The notes below the pieces were generated by a model. The model did no database searches, was not told where the DNA came from, and worked only from the letters and a program-made list of their open reading frames with translations. The position numbers and the translations under genes were made by a program. Shown here one piece after another: positions 33,265 through 41,376 of a DNA stretch of 45,075 bases (position 1 is the first letter of the stretch; each line of letters starts with the position of its first letter). Source of the DNA: a virus; the IMG/VR virus record IMGVR_UViG_3300017971_000099, positions 1-45,075 of that record, one strand, 5' to 3'.

Positions 33265-33385
33265 GTCGAATCCGTTCTAAGAGCCTGTGACGACCCCCAT
33301 TAGCTATAAATTCCATCTCTTTATACCAAGCATCTATCTCGGCCCGTGCTTTATTCCGTATGCGGTTGTACTCTTCCCGAGTCAT
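33245..33385 (-). CDS. Small charged helical protein (46 aa)
   Basis: The frame from the ATG at 33385 reads MTREEYNRIRNKARAEID and ends RRESLEE. It is a strongly charged helix with no hydrophobic part. It fills the space between the Cys-rich gene (stop 33404) and the anchored protein gene, overlapping the latter by 20 nt, which supports that it is translated. The ribosome binding site is weak. Function unknown. Confidence 0.5.
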   Translation of the reverse strand: MTREEYNRIRNKARAEIDAWYKEMEFIANGGRHRLLERIRRESLEE

Positions 33386-33403
33386 GCCTAACGCAAGCGC
33401 ACA

Positions 33404-33661
33404 CTACACGTCTACTCCCCTCTTGCGCAGTTCGGACTTGACCTTGCGCGTGATTTGGGCGTTGGTGTATGTTGGATAGTCACAATCATTCGGGCAGTTG
33501 TACCCTCTCTTCGGGAACCAATCACGACAGCGCTCAGTACAGTGTCGGTAATAATCTGCGCCTAGCCCACGATCAAATGGGCACTGTAACCATCGCTGCT
33601 TTGCGGGCAGTGCCAGCGCCAACTGTAAGCACAGGATTTCCCATTTTTCGAGCTTGCGCAT
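33404..33661 (-). CDS. Cysteine-rich protein (85 aa)
   Basis: AAGGAGG lies just before the ATG at 33661. The sequence has an N-terminal amphipathic helix (MRKLEKWEILCLQLALALP) and a middle with QCPFDRGLGADYYRHCTERCRDWFPKRGYNCPNDC. Its Cys residues could bind zinc, or form disulfides if the protein is exported. It follows the structured gap at 33675-33745. No family was recognised. Confidence 0.6.
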   Translation of the reverse strand: MRKLEKWEILCLQLALALPAKQRWLQCPFDRGLGADYYRHCTERCRDWFPKRGYNCPNDCDYPTYTNAQITRKVKSELRKRGVDV

Positions 33662-33674
33662 TTTCCCTCCTTTC

Positions 33675-33745
33675 TCCCACAAGGGGGCAGGGTGTGCGTT
33701 TCACCGTTAGGTGCCGCCCATCGGACCCCTACCCCGCGTGTGGGA
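33675..33745 (-). promoter_or_regulatory. Intercistronic folded RNA element (71 nt)
   Basis: TCCCACA (33675-33681) pairs with TGTGGGA (33739-33745), and the adjoining G-rich and C-rich runs can extend the stem with mismatches. A CACC-gtta-GGTG hairpin lies inside. The element starts 6 nt after the stop of the preceding gene on the minus strand and ends at the ribosome binding site of the Cys-rich gene. It resembles the larger elements at 40295-40391 and 41377-41474 in placement, with weaker pairing. Confidence 0.35.
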
Positions 33746-33751
33746 AGGCTG

Positions 33752-34090
33752 TTAATCCACCACTACAACTGCTTCACACGGCTGAGGCGGTGTACTGTGA
33801 GGCCCGCTGTAACACCACTTGGTCGTCCCGTCCATCTGGACACGAACCCACAGGTCGGCGATGTCCCACGGAAGCAAGACACGTACTTCTGCTTGACCTG
33901 CAGGCATGACTACCAGGGGTACATATGGGCCAGTTTCGCCATCACACGAAAGCTCAACTGTGTACCCCCGTTCTGCTGATATCGGCGACGGCTGAATACC
34001 AACTTCGTTGTCTTCGAAGTCAGTGCCGAACGCCATAGCCGGTGCGACCAACAGGGCCGCGAGTGCGAGTGCTACAACTATTCCCTTCAT
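33752..34090 (-). CDS. Exported protein with signal peptide (112 aa)
   Basis: AAGGAG precedes the ATG at 34090 by 9 nt. Residues 1-20 are a clear Sec signal peptide (MKGIVVALALAALLVAPAMA). The mature part has two likely disulfide-forming Cys pairs (LSCDGE and WCYSG...QPCEAV) and is beta-rich. It would be secreted to the periplasm during early infection or lysogeny. Function unknown; it belongs to a run of three small exported or anchored proteins. Confidence 0.65.
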   Translation of the reverse strand: MKGIVVALALAALLVAPAMAFGTDFEDNEVGIQPSPISAERGYTVELSCDGETGPYVPLVVMPAGQAEVRVLLPWDIADLWVRVQMDGTTKWCYSGPHSTPPQPCEAVVVVD

Positions 34091-34103
34091 TGATCTATTC
34101 TCC

Positions 34104-34310
34104 TTATGTAGCAACAAACTCACCTGTCTTTAGATCGCACCCGTAATAACCCTCAATCTCCGGCAATCCATGATTAAGGGCTATACGGTGTGCATCCTGT
34201 TGGGGATTACTCATGGGCTTACCACCAGACAAACACATGCCGCTGGTTTGCAATGACGTTTTGAGTCTTTCGATTTCCTCTTTTGTCGCGAACACGCCCG
34301 TTCTTTTCAT
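34104..34310 (-). CDS. Small protein of unknown function (68 aa)
   Basis: The start codon overlaps the previous stop as ATGA, and the preceding coding sequence provides AAAGGAG. The product has a helical N terminus (TKEEIERLKTSLQTS) and a C terminus ending HGLPEIEGYYGCDLKTGEF. No domain was recognised. Translational coupling supports that it is real. Confidence 0.55.
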   Translation of the reverse strand: MKRTGVFATKEEIERLKTSLQTSGMCLSGGKPMSNPQQDAHRIALNHGLPEIEGYYGCDLKTGEFVAT

Positions 34311-34645
34311 TCTGCCGCTCCTTTCTGTGCGTCTACCCTTTCTATCGTTACCACAATATACTCTGGCATTTCCATTTTGGTCGGATACATAAATATCCAG
34401 CGCGGTAGAAATAGTAAGTCGTTATCTACCATAGATGGTTCCCCTGGCACGGGTCTGTAAATGTAATCATTGACTACGTGCTGCTTGTCGTTTGCACGAA
34501 AGAGAAAGCGGTGAATCTCGGTGGATGAAAGGTTATCATTGAGTCCTGTGACAGATGTTGTGCGGCTATTTGGTACAAACAGCAACCATGCTACAAAGGC
34601 CGCTATCAACACGCCGATTATTTGATTTACTATCGTTTCTCTCAT
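34307..34645 (-). CDS. Small membrane protein (112 aa)
   Basis: AAGGAG lies before the ATG at 34645. Residues 6-25 form one transmembrane helix (VNQIIGVLIAAFVAWLLFVP), followed by about 85 polar residues with a Pro/Tyr-rich middle (YIYRPVPGEPSMVDND) and a C-terminal strand (EYIVVTIERVDAQ). The topology, with few positive charges before the helix, is unclear. It could block superinfecting phage at the membrane. It is preceded by a short gap containing a 6-bp stem at 34674-34718. Confidence 0.55.
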   Translation of the reverse strand: MRETIVNQIIGVLIAAFVAWLLFVPNSRTTSVTGLNDNLSSTEIHRFLFRANDKQHVVNDYIYRPVPGEPSMVDNDLLFLPRWIFMYPTKMEMPEYIVVTIERVDAQKGAAE

Positions 34646-34673
34646 TCTGCCGCTCCTTCCTGGTCTTCGCTGT

Positions 34674-34718
34674 CGTGAATCGAGTGATCAAAACGGCGCA
34701 TCCTGATGGGCTTTCACG
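34674..34718 (-). promoter_or_regulatory. Possible intercistronic stem (45 nt)
   Basis: CGTGAA (34674-34679) pairs with TTCACG (34713-34718), enclosing a CATC-ct-GATG palindrome. The stem includes the stop codon of the PolX-like gene and ends just before the ribosome binding site of the small membrane protein gene. A 6-bp stem in a gap of this size can occur by chance, so the evidence is weak and rests on its similarity in placement to the larger elements. Confidence 0.2.
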
Positions 34719-35229
34719 CTTCTCGCTCCCACGGCTCCTTATACGGCATTTTGAGCGCGTCGAAGATGTCAGCCTCAGTCATAACCTTGACCCGCCGCAC
34801 ATCGTGGCAGTCGGCGGGCTCTTCGAGGCCGTCTCCGTTGGCCTTCAGGCACAGATTCATTTCTCTGGCCCGTTTGCAGAGTATGATATTGTGCTCTTTT
34901 GAGCCGGTGCGGATCAACAGCAGCGTGGCCCACGTCTCAGCGGTAGCGACGTACAGATCGACCGGGATGCCTTCCCACCTGAACCGGATTATCTTGTCTC
35001 CGCCCTTTGGCGTAATCCGATGTTCTTGGAAAAAGAGTTGAAAGCCGGGGCCGGGTATCACTACGAGATCAATGTCATGCACGTAAGGCTTGTGCCGGCG
35101 AAGGCTGCCGGCAATCTCGATGCGCTCACAGTGGCGGCTCAGCGCTCGATAGAGGTCTAAGGCGGTAGCGCTGGCTTCCGCAGCCGGATACCGCTTAGGT
35201 TCGTCTTTTGGGAATAGGTCTTCTGTCAT
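34714..35229 (-). CDS. Family X polymerase-like nucleotidyltransferase
   Basis: The 171-residue protein contains the palm of the DNA polymerase beta superfamily: IAGSLRRHKPYVHDIDLVVIP, with the GS motif at 41-42 and Asp52 and Asp54, then the third Asp in VDLYVA (91). RTGSKEHNIILCKRARE and TEADIFDALKMPYKEPWERE match the C-terminal thumb of PolX. The N-terminal 8-kDa and helix-hairpin-helix domains are missing. It may fill gaps, add nucleotides at ends, or modify tRNA or other acceptors. It overlaps the ASCH gene by 4 nt. Confidence 0.8.
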   Translation of the reverse strand: MTEDLFPKDEPKRYPAAEASATALDLYRALSRHCERIEIAGSLRRHKPYVHDIDLVVIPGPGFQLFFQEHRITPKGGDKIIRFRWEGIPVDLYVATAETWATLLLIRTGSKEHNIILCKRAREMNLCLKANGDGLEEPADCHDVRRVKVMTEADIFDALKMPYKEPWEREA

Positions 35230-35615
35230 TGTTCAAACTCCCACAATCTCAGGGCGCCTTTGCATGGTACCGGGTCGGGCAACACTCGAATATCTTCCAG
35301 CATCCAAGCATACCGGCCAGGAGAATAATCGCCTAATCGCCGCTCCAAACCGGATATTTCATTTACTACTTCTTCTGTCTTTCTGATGTCTTTCAGGGTC
35401 GCCGTGGCGATGATGGCACCCAAAGGAAGGCGTTTCGGGAGCCTGTCAAGTCCTGCTTCTTCTATCGCAAATACCCGTGCGCTTGGCGGGAATCTCTTGG
35501 AAGCATGAATAGCAAGCGGGCCGCGATACCTCGTAGTCCAAGAGCGTGTCTCGATCTTTTTGTGCCCGAGTGCGACCAACGATGCCCACGGTTGAGTGAG
35601 TGATATGGCCTTCAT
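35226..35615 (-). CDS. ASCH-domain protein
   Basis: The 129-residue protein begins KAISLTQPWASLVALGHKKIETRSW and continues TRYRGPLAIHASKR and LPLGAIIATATL. These are the hallmarks of the ASCH fold, a PUA-like RNA-binding or nucleoside-acting domain. Related phage proteins bind RNA or act on modified nucleosides. It overlaps the genes on both sides by 4 nt (ATGA). Its closeness to a PolX-like gene may indicate a shared nucleic-acid task. Confidence 0.8.
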   Translation of the reverse strand: MKAISLTQPWASLVALGHKKIETRSWTTRYRGPLAIHASKRFPPSARVFAIEEAGLDRLPKRLPLGAIIATATLKDIRKTEEVVNEISGLERRLGDYSPGRYAWMLEDIRVLPDPVPCKGALRLWEFEQ

Positions 35616-36001
35616 GAGCCTTGTTCCTCCCGTAGCAGTTGCCGCGCATCCCTCACAGCGCCTTCATACCCTAGTTCGTAGGCGATGCATTTATCGTCGG
35701 GAATGGCTTCGTCAGATTTACTCTGATACGGCATGAAATGAACCTTCTGAATCCGTTCCCGCAACTCCGCGATTTCAGCCTTAAGGCGTATAACATTTTC
35801 CTTGTAAACATCTCGCGCTTCACAAATATCCTCTGTTCCCCTGGCTAGTGTTATTTGTAAATTCTCATTCTCCTTCTGCGCCTCTTCGAGAGCGGTGAGA
35901 AGATATTTCGCATCCTGACGCAGCGCTCTTACTAGCTCTGATTGGTCATATACGCCCATTTGACAGCCGAGTCGTGCCTTTATCTCTTCAATCTTCTCCA
36001 T
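35612..36001 (-). CDS. Coiled-coil protein (129 aa)
   Basis: The start is the ATG at 36001, with GAAAGGA 9 nt upstream; longer starts lack a binding site. The middle 60 residues form a coiled coil (YLLTALEEAQKENENLQITL, NVIRLKAEIAELRERIQKV). The C-terminal part (CIAYELGYEGAVRDARQLL) is short and helical. It overlaps the preceding gene by 14 nt. Function unknown; a structural or adaptor role is likely. Confidence 0.55.
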   Translation of the reverse strand: MEKIEEIKARLGCQMGVYDQSELVRALRQDAKYLLTALEEAQKENENLQITLARGTEDICEARDVYKENVIRLKAEIAELRERIQKVHFMPYQSKSDEAIPDDKCIAYELGYEGAVRDARQLLREEQGS

Positions 36002-36191
36002 CGCTGGCTTTCCTTTCAATCGCCTGCAGAAGCCTCTGCACGTCGTCCCAAATGTGGCGCCCGATGAATCTGATGGAGCCATCGGGCATACGGTAGGTGT
36101 AGGCGCCGTGGTCTATCCGGAAACGGTTCTTGATTCGCTCGATCTCGTCGTCTGTGATAGCCGGTCGTGATTCTCTATCCCTCTTTTTCAT
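35988..36191 (-). CDS. Small protein (67 aa)
   Basis: The ATG at 36191 lies inside the end of the previous gene (17 nt overlap), after AAAGGA. The product has a basic helical N terminus and GAYTYRMPDGSIRFIGRHIWDDVQRLL, which reads as two strands and a helix. No family was recognised. Overlaps on both sides support translation. Confidence 0.55.
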   Translation of the reverse strand: MKKRDRESRPAITDDEIERIKNRFRIDHGAYTYRMPDGSIRFIGRHIWDDVQRLLQAIERKASDGED

Positions 36192-36981
36192 TTGCCATTC
36201 CTTTCAGGACATCGCGCACCGTGACAGGCGCCTGTTTTTCTCGTTTCCGTGGGCGCTTCGGTTGTTGCTCGCGTCGTTCTTGTTCATCCTGCAGGAGTAC
36301 CTTCTGCATGTAGACAGGAAACGATTTCACGCCTTCCTGTTTACTCGTTTTCCGGGCCGCGTATCGAACAGCGCTCTTGCATTCGTCAACCGCGGCTTCA
36401 TCGCAACGGCCCTCGGATTGCCTGTATCGACAGAAGGGTCTAAGGATCGTCGGCGCATCGTCGGTTGAGAAGCGGTCGCATTCCTCGGCCAGTAATTGCA
36501 GAAACGCGCCATCATCGAGCAGGCAGCTGTGGAGTGCTTGTTTCTTTGGTGTTGCTGGCGGCGAGTTGATGGGTGCGGGCTGTGACGTAGCCGGCTGCTG
36601 CATCCAGGAGGGAGTCCATCGCTTTGTGGCAAAGCCAGCCTCGGGATCGGGGAAATCCGGCTGTGCCTTTGCCACTTTCTTTTCTCGTTTCGCTAACTTC
36701 AAGTAGTAATGATCCTGATCGTCGGGCTCTTTCGCTCGATAGAAATTAAGATACTTTTTCTGCCACAGCCGGCTGAGGGCAAACCGGATCTCGTCAATCG
36801 GTGGCCGTCCCTGCTGTGAGGGAAACGCCATCTGCTGAATCATTTCGGGTTCGCCATACCAGCGGTAGTCATTGTCAGACAATGCAAGTATTCTGAGATA
36901 TAATCCATGAGCGAGGACGCCCTGACTGTCAAGCGTATAGTCGAGGACGTCCCGCTTTGATAGCTTCGTCCAGGATGGCAA
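36175..36981 (-). CDS. Replication-organiser-like winged-helix protein (268 aa)
   Basis: The first 100 residues (SKRDVLDYTLDSQGVLAHGLYLRILALSDN, ending DHYYLKLAKREKKV) look like the N-terminal winged helix of phage replisome organisers. A Pro/Gln-rich linker (110-145) follows, then a helical C-terminal domain rich in charged residues (YRQSEGRCDEAAVDECKSAVRYAARKTSKQ). The likely start is TTG 36981, as a stop codon lies just upstream in frame. With the origin-like DnaA boxes and no polymerase, it may load the host helicase. This is an inference from layout. Confidence 0.5.
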   Translation of the reverse strand: MPSWTKLSKRDVLDYTLDSQGVLAHGLYLRILALSDNDYRWYGEPEMIQQMAFPSQQGRPPIDEIRFALSRLWQKKYLNFYRAKEPDDQDHYYLKLAKREKKVAKAQPDFPDPEAGFATKRWTPSWMQQPATSQPAPINSPPATPKKQALHSCLLDDGAFLQLLAEECDRFSTDDAPTILRPFCRYRQSEGRCDEAAVDECKSAVRYAARKTSKQEGVKSFPVYMQKVLLQDEQERREQQPKRPRKREKQAPVTVRDVLKGMANEKEG

Positions 36982-37019
36982 CTGTCACCTATGATCTCCG
37001 CGCCGATAATATGATAGGG

Positions 37020-37520
37020 CTATGCTGTTGCCGATGCCGATGCTTCTGCTGCTTGCGGTTCTTCCTCAATCGGCAACTCCCCCTGCGCCGATTCAGGCTC
37101 ACCGTCCTCTTTTTCGAAAAGGGTTCCTTGTGCCGGCAGCACGAGCACATTCTTGTCCCGCTTCATCTGATGGAGCAACAGGTTATTCTCCGCCGTGTCG
37201 TCGACGCTGACCTTGAGCGTGAAGTCGTCGCCGAGCTTGTATTCCTTCAGCTGCCCGTGCACATGGCCGTCGTTGTCGGGCTCGTAGAATGTGCTGTGCT
37301 CTTCCAACAGCTTGTCGAAGATTTCCTCGACCTGAATTATGAAGCGGTCGGCCTGCGCGTCGGGGTGGATGGAGGGGATCACGATAGTCATTCCATCCGG
37401 GGCTACGTTGGCAGCATATTCCTCGATGCTTTGCCTGTCGAGCCCTTGCACGTGTAGGTACTGATCCTTCAGTGCGGGGATCAGCGCCTTTCGGAACTCG
37501 CTCATGTGAAGGTTTCGCAT
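37020..37520 (-). CDS. Early protein with acidic tail (166 aa)
   Basis: GAAAGGAGG lies 8 nt before the ATG at 37520. The N-terminal 110 residues are mixed alpha/beta (ALIPALKDQYLHVQGLDRQ, GMTIVIPSIHPDAQADRFIIQVEEIFD) and the last 40 are acidic (EDGEPESAQGELPIEEEPQA). Acidic tails are usual in single-stranded DNA-binding proteins, but an OB fold cannot be claimed from the sequence. It lies directly after the Gp3-like gene and probably works with it. Confidence 0.55.
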   Translation of the reverse strand: MRNLHMSEFRKALIPALKDQYLHVQGLDRQSIEEYAANVAPDGMTIVIPSIHPDAQADRFIIQVEEIFDKLLEEHSTFYEPDNDGHVHGQLKEYKLGDDFTLKVSVDDTAENNLLLHQMKRDKNVLVLPAQGTLFEKEDGEPESAQGELPIEEEPQAAEASASATA

Positions 37521-37539
37521 AGGTGGTGCCTCCTTTCTG

Positions 37540-39114
37540 TTAGAACATTTCGCGTTGTGTTGCCTGCGCTGCCAGCTTGTCGAGCACCTGGGCCTGCAGC
37601 ACTGAATCACTGAGTTGTTTCCACGTTTTGTTCTTCTCCCAATCATCTTTGGACAGGCCAAATTTGGGGAGCAGGCCGGTGATGAAAAAGTACACCTTGT
37701 TGCGCGTGGCCTTATCGTTCAAGAGCCGTTCGATTTCGGCGTGGATCCGCTGCGTCTCAGATTCCGAATCAGGCGACGGGGGCACAGGATTTCCGGAGTT
37801 GCTGTTGTCCTGCCAATCGGCCCCGTCACCTTCACCCGCCGCCTGTTCGGTAGGCGCGGGGGCAGAGCCGGTGTCACCCGCGCCTGACTGTTTGTGTTCC
37901 TCTTCCTGTAATCGGTCCCACAGCTTACGCGCCTTTGGCATCGTTAAGAGGTTCGGATCATTTTTGCCGAATCCGATATTTTTGAACTCATCTCCGAGGT
38001 GCAGGGCAAATATCCGGATGAACTTCTTCAGTGCATCGTCGGTTGTGATGTTGGGCCGGAGTCGTCGGGCTGTGGCGAATATGCCGTTCCGCTGCTCGTT
38101 GCTCATGGGTTTTGTCTCGGGCGGCTTGTACGGGCCGGGCTCACCGTTGGCAAACGGGCACTCATCGCCAATGTCGGGCGGTTCCTCGGGTGGCGGCGGC
38201 TCTTCCGGCTCGGACTTCGGGAAATCGACGGACGGCGTGGCTGCCTCGGCGTCGGTGACTACCTCGCCGTCAATGATGTCTCCATTGCCTTCAGGATAGA
38301 ATTCTTCCTGTATGTCGGCCTCGGTTTCGGCCTCGGGGTCAGCCTCAAGCAGCTTGTCAATCTGGCCCCGGAGCGCGAGTGTTTCCCTGTAGCCGACTGC
38401 TCTGCGTTGGCCGATCTCTTTTGCGCGTTCGAGCAAGGAGAATACATCGCCGGGGTAGCCCAACGATACGATATAGATAGTGGTAACGGTATCCGCGACG
38501 GCGATGGTCTTGCCCTGCACCTTGAGCTTGAGCGGGATGCCGGCCAGGATGCCGTTGGTGATCGCCGTTATCTCTTCCATTGCCGCCAGAATGTTGTTCA
38601 GCGAATTCCATGACGTCGTTCGGAACTTGTATACGCCGCCGACCTGAGCCGATTGCGGAAGCATGACCGACAGGATCGCGTGGGGCTTGCACTGAAATTT
38701 CTTTGTCCCGCCGTTCTCTTTTTCTAGGTACTCGCAGGGGCATGCGCGCTCTTCAAACTTGTCCGTTTCTTTGTTGCGGCGTTGGGCCTGTTCGCCGTCA
38801 CCCTGACACCAGAGCTTGCGGCCAGCATAGAGCCCGTAGAAGTTGGGCATGTTCTTGGCCGGCTCATCGTGCAAGAGGATGATGTCAAGCTCGGTCGGGT
38901 GCTCTCCGTAGTGCTGCATGACAGCCGGATCGGCTTTGAAGTTGCCGGAATCGTCACGTTCGAGCGTGGTCACGGTGAACCATCCATGCTTGACGGGGAG
39001 TTGGTACTCACGCCCGCTGCTCTTTGCGGTGCGCTTCTCGCCTTTGCCGCCGATTTTGATCTTGCCGACTTCGGCAAGCCGAATGTTTAAGTCTTTGATC
39101 CGTGTGAATTGCAT
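37540..39114 (-). CDS. Gp3-like / recombination directionality factor-like protein (524 aa)
   Basis: Residues 1-230 resemble the phiC31 Gp3-like family: [16 protein letters not shown] near the start, then [28 protein letters not shown], a CxxxxxxxxRRNK...CPCEYLE...FQC zinc cluster, [10 protein letters not shown] and [14 protein letters not shown]. Some members steer serine integrases toward excision; others are only annotated as metal-binding. Residues 245-340 are acidic and proline-rich linkers. Residues about 345-405 form a helical part ([20 protein letters not shown]), and the end is another helical domain. This phage has a tyrosine integrase, so direct control of it by this protein is uncertain; a role in recombination or as a DNA-binding early protein is as likely. 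Confidence 0.5.
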   Translation of the reverse strand: MQFTRIKDLNIRLAEVGKIKIGGKGEKRTAKSSGREYQLPVKHGWFTVTTLERDDSGNFKADPAVMQHYGEHPTELDIILLHDEPAKNMPNFYGLYAGRKLWCQGDGEQAQRRNKETDKFEERACPCEYLEKENGGTKKFQCKPHAILSVMLPQSAQVGGVYKFRTTSWNSLNNILAAMEEITAITNGILAGIPLKLKVQGKTIAVADTVTTIYIVSLGYPGDVFSLLERAKEIGQRRAVGYRETLALRGQIDKLLEADPEAETEADIQEEFYPEGNGDIIDGEVVTDAEAATPSVDFPKSEPEEPPPPEEPPDIGDECPFANGEPGPYKPPETKPMSNEQRNGIFATARRLRPNITTDDALKKFIRIFALHLGDEFKNIGFGKNDPNLLTMPKARKLWDRLQEEEHKQSGAGDTGSAPAPTEQAAGEGDGADWQDNSNSGNPVPPSPDSESETQRIHAEIERLLNDKATRNKVYFFITGLLPKFGLSKDDWEKNKTWKQLSDSVLQAQVLDKLAAQATQREMF

Positions 39115-39422
39115 GGCTCTGCCCCTCCGTGGTGTTGCTGTATTTGTAGTCGTAGCTCACGCACGTCTTTTTCACATTCAACAACTCTTTCGATTAGCGT
39201 TTGACCATGTTCCGCATTTACAAGACCTTCCGAAAATAATTTCAGCCGTCGCATGGCTTTGCTTTCAATCTGCCTGACTCGTTCCCTTGTGACGCCTATA
39301 ATCGCGCCAACATCTTTCAGGCTATGGCCCTCCAACCAGCGCAACCGCAAAATCCGAATTTCCCTATCTGTCAACTTAAAAAACAGGTGCCAGTTCCACA
39401 ATTCAGGGTGTTCAATCGCCAT
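39087..39422 (-). CDS. Sigma-70 region 4 type regulator (111 aa)
   Basis: The start ATG at 39422 overlaps the nuclease gene stop as TAATG. Residues about 17-60, [45 protein letters not shown], match region 4 of sigma-70 closely, including the recognition helix with TRERVRQIE. Regions 1 to 3 are absent. It could act as a small sigma-like or anti-terminating factor for late genes, or as a regulator of host-type promoters, which it resembles in -35 binding. The C-terminal half is coiled-coil-like. Confidence 0.8.
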   Translation of the reverse strand: MAIEHPELWNWHLFFKLTDREIRILRLRWLEGHSLKDVGAIIGVTRERVRQIESKAMRRLKLFSEGLVNAEHGQTLIERVVECEKDVRELRLQIQQHHGGAEPCNSHGSKT

Positions 39423-40243
39423 TACTTCTTCCCCCCAAACTCGCAGATGTGCCAGTAGCCACACCAGCTTTCGGAGCATCCCCACCACTGAGGATCTGCT
39501 GGTACGAATGCGCCTGTCTGTTTCGCGTGTTCGATGTTCAGGACGACGCGCCCGATCAGGTTCAACGCCGTCTTCAGCTGTGCGTCGGTGCGCTGCGTCT
39601 CCTGCTGCACGATCTTCGGTGTCTTCGTCTTCACAACATGATCGAGACGCAGACCCGTTTCCACCTGTTTCTTACTGACCCGGTACATCAGGCTGTAGAG
39701 TGTCAGCTGCAGGCTGCGCTCGGCTTGACTGGCCGGTGGCGATTTGCCCGCGGTCTTCGAGTCTACGATCCATGCAGGCTCGGCAATCAGGTCAATGCCC
39801 TCGGTCATGAGGTCATACGGATAGTCACCGTCAAACGCAATCCGGATCGGCTCTTCGCTGCTGACTGGCTGCACGGTGGGCGCCACGATCTGCTGGTACA
39901 CAGCAACACAGTCCTTGCCTTTGTCGATCAGTTGGCCGCGCACGTGCTTGATCTTCTGCGCCTGTTCCTCGGGTGTCCATTCGACTTCTTCTGCGCGTTC
40001 GGAAAAGTTGGAGGCGAAGTAATCCTGTAGCTCTTTCGTCGGCCGGTCTTCGTGCGTCTCTCGTTTCTGTGCGTAGTTATAGTCAGCTGTCTTGTGGAAC
40101 GAAGAGCCGAAAGCAAGTGCAGAGTTCGGGGGCCGCTTGATTCCTTCGATCCATCGGAAGTAATACCGCACCTGACAGTCAAGGAATGTGAGGATGCTCG
40201 ACTGTCGGAGTGCTGGTTTTTCGACTGTCTCAACTGTCGTCAT
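39422..40243 (-). CDS. Cas4/RecB-like PD-(D/E)XK nuclease with iron-sulfur cysteines
   Basis: The start is the ATG at 40243, seven nt after AGGAG. The 273-residue protein has Cys23 near the N terminus, GSSFH (about 46-50), EGIDLI with Asp141, DSK at 151-153 and a QLTLYSL helix: the RecB-family nuclease core. The C-terminal [12 protein letters not shown], with Cys23, would hold a 4Fe-4S cluster as in Cas4 and AddB. Phage enzymes of this kind digest DNA ends for recombination. No single-strand annealing protein of the Beta, RecT or Erf type was recognised. Confidence 0.8.
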   Translation of the reverse strand: MTTVETVEKPALRQSSILTFLDCQVRYYFRWIEGIKRPPNSALAFGSSFHKTADYNYAQKRETHEDRPTKELQDYFASNFSERAEEVEWTPEEQAQKIKHVRGQLIDKGKDCVAVYQQIVAPTVQPVSSEEPIRIAFDGDYPYDLMTEGIDLIAEPAWIVDSKTAGKSPPASQAERSLQLTLYSLMYRVSKKQVETGLRLDHVVKTKTPKIVQQETQRTDAQLKTALNLIGRVVLNIEHAKQTGAFVPADPQWWGCSESWCGYWHICEFGGKK

Positions 40244-40294
40244 GTTCATTCTCCTTTCTCCCGCCGCCCACCACACAGACACATACGAATTATG

Positions 40295-40391
40295 TGGAGG
40301 GTGAGAAGCAATTATCTCGTGGCGACCGGCATCCTAACCGCTCGAAAGGATGTCTCCCGTGTGGTCGCTCTCACAACCTCTCACCCCTCCA
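40295..40391 (-). ncRNA. Structured intercistronic RNA element, 97 nt (E2)
   Basis: TGGAGGG-TGAGA (40295-40306) pairs with TCTCACCCCTCCA (40379-40391) with one bulged base. Inside, GCGACC (40322-40327) pairs with GGTCGC (40363-40368), enclosing CATCCT (40330-40335) and AGGATG (40347-40352) around an 11-nt loop. The outer stem begins 3 nt after the stop codon of the zinc-ribbon gene and ends about 45 nt before the nuclease start. It is almost the same length as, and has the same placement as, the element at 41377-41474, though their sequences differ. It could control nuclease translation, mark an RNA processing site, or be a released small RNA. Confidence 0.55.
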
Positions 40392-40393
40392 AT

Positions 40394-40663
40394 TCATTGG
40401 CCCGCGTCTGCCTTTCGCTGTCTTCTGAATACCACTGTTAGAGCTTGGCTGACACTATCCTCAATAGCCATCTTGCCATCCAATGTTTCCTTGAATTGCT
40501 CAAGTGCCGATGTGCAAAGACGGCAGAGCGGCGCGTAGGTCATGCCTGCGACGCGCACTGACCCTCTGCAAGCCTCACAAACATCAGCATCGCAGACAGG
40601 GCAACGGCGCTCCGCTTTTCGCTCCTTGCACGTGTCGCAGATTCTCACGGTTTCTTTGCTCAT
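40394..40663 (-). CDS. Zinc-binding protein (89 aa)
   Basis: The ATG at 40663 overlaps the previous stop as ATGA and follows AAAGG. The N-terminal half is full of Cys pairs, ICDTCKERKAERRCPVCDADVCEACRG, then LCRLC, arranged like a B-box or double zinc ribbon. The C-terminal half is helical (ALEQFKETLDGKMAIEDSVSQAL). It probably binds a protein or nucleic acid. Its stop is 3 nt before element E2. Confidence 0.65.
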   Translation of the reverse strand: MSKETVRICDTCKERKAERRCPVCDADVCEACRGSVRVAGMTYAPLCRLCTSALEQFKETLDGKMAIEDSVSQALTVVFRRQRKADAGQ

Positions 40664-40908
40664 GCGCCGTACCTTTCTCTTAGATACATCTCCCACAAGT
40701 CGTCTCGTGTCACTTCCGCGTCAATCGCTTGCGCCAGTTCCTTTGACGGCATATCTGACAGCCAGCTGATGAATGCTTGTCGATCTTTGAACCTCTGCTC
40801 TCTGATATGCACGGCCCAGGCCGCAAGCTGCTGGCGGAACTCCTTCAGCGTCGGGATCGTGTCGGTTGTCGGTGTGGTCATGGGTTCCCTTGCCGGGGGA
40901 AGAGTCAC
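40660..40908 (-). CDS. Small helical protein (82 aa)
   Basis: Two starts are possible: GTG 40908, overlapping the previous stop as GTGA and placed after GGAGAGG, or ATG 40881 nine codons in. The body is helical, TLKEFRQQLAAWAVHIREQR and MPSKELAQAIDAEVTRDDLWEMYLRERYG, and resembles small DNA-binding or host-takeover proteins. No family was recognised. Confidence 0.6.
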   Translation of the reverse strand: MTLPPAREPMTTPTTDTIPTLKEFRQQLAAWAVHIREQRFKDRQAFISWLSDMPSKELAQAIDAEVTRDDLWEMYLRERYGA

Positions 40909-41354
40909 GCTACCTCTCCCCCGTTCACTTGTGCGGCCATCGTTTCATGTTTGTAATCATCAACGCTCGGCTCTCGTTTCTCATGGCATAACCTGAGCGC
41001 CGGTATCCGTCGCTGTAATGCTGCTGGACAGTCAGCTGTGACGATCATCTCCACGAGGGTTGCCGCTGGCCGTAGCATGAGCCATTGCCAGTCGGCTTCG
41101 ATCTCCCGATTCTTCCTGCCGGCGACGGAAAACCACGACTGCCATTCCCGTGATTCCTTCAGCCACTCGCACACGCACTTATTGGTCAGCCGGTCGGGGT
41201 GCCCGTGTCCATCGAGGATCAGCGCAACGAGGTCTTGCTTCGGCAGCTGGCCTAACATATCCTTTAACGGCAGCGGGTTGTTGTATGGTTCCCACGGCCA
41301 GTGATACACCGGCTCACCGTTGACGCTGCGTTTCCTGGCGTAGCCGTTAAGCAT
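40905..41354 (-). CDS. Early protein of unknown function (149 aa)
   Basis: GAAAGGAG lies 8 nt before the ATG at 41354. The sequence has a basic start (MLNGYARKRSVNGEPVYHWP), a DHGHP-like segment (LILDGHGHPDRL), several Trp residues and a Cys-containing helix. The frame opens upstream but that part covers element E1 and is probably untranslated. No motif was recognised. The structured RNA immediately upstream suggests regulated translation. Confidence 0.55.
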   Translation of the reverse strand: MLNGYARKRSVNGEPVYHWPWEPYNNPLPLKDMLGQLPKQDLVALILDGHGHPDRLTNKCVCEWLKESREWQSWFSVAGRKNREIEADWQWLMLRPAATLVEMIVTADCPAALQRRIPALRLCHEKREPSVDDYKHETMAAQVNGGEVA

Positions 41355-41376
41355 GGGTGTGTCTCCTTTCAACATC

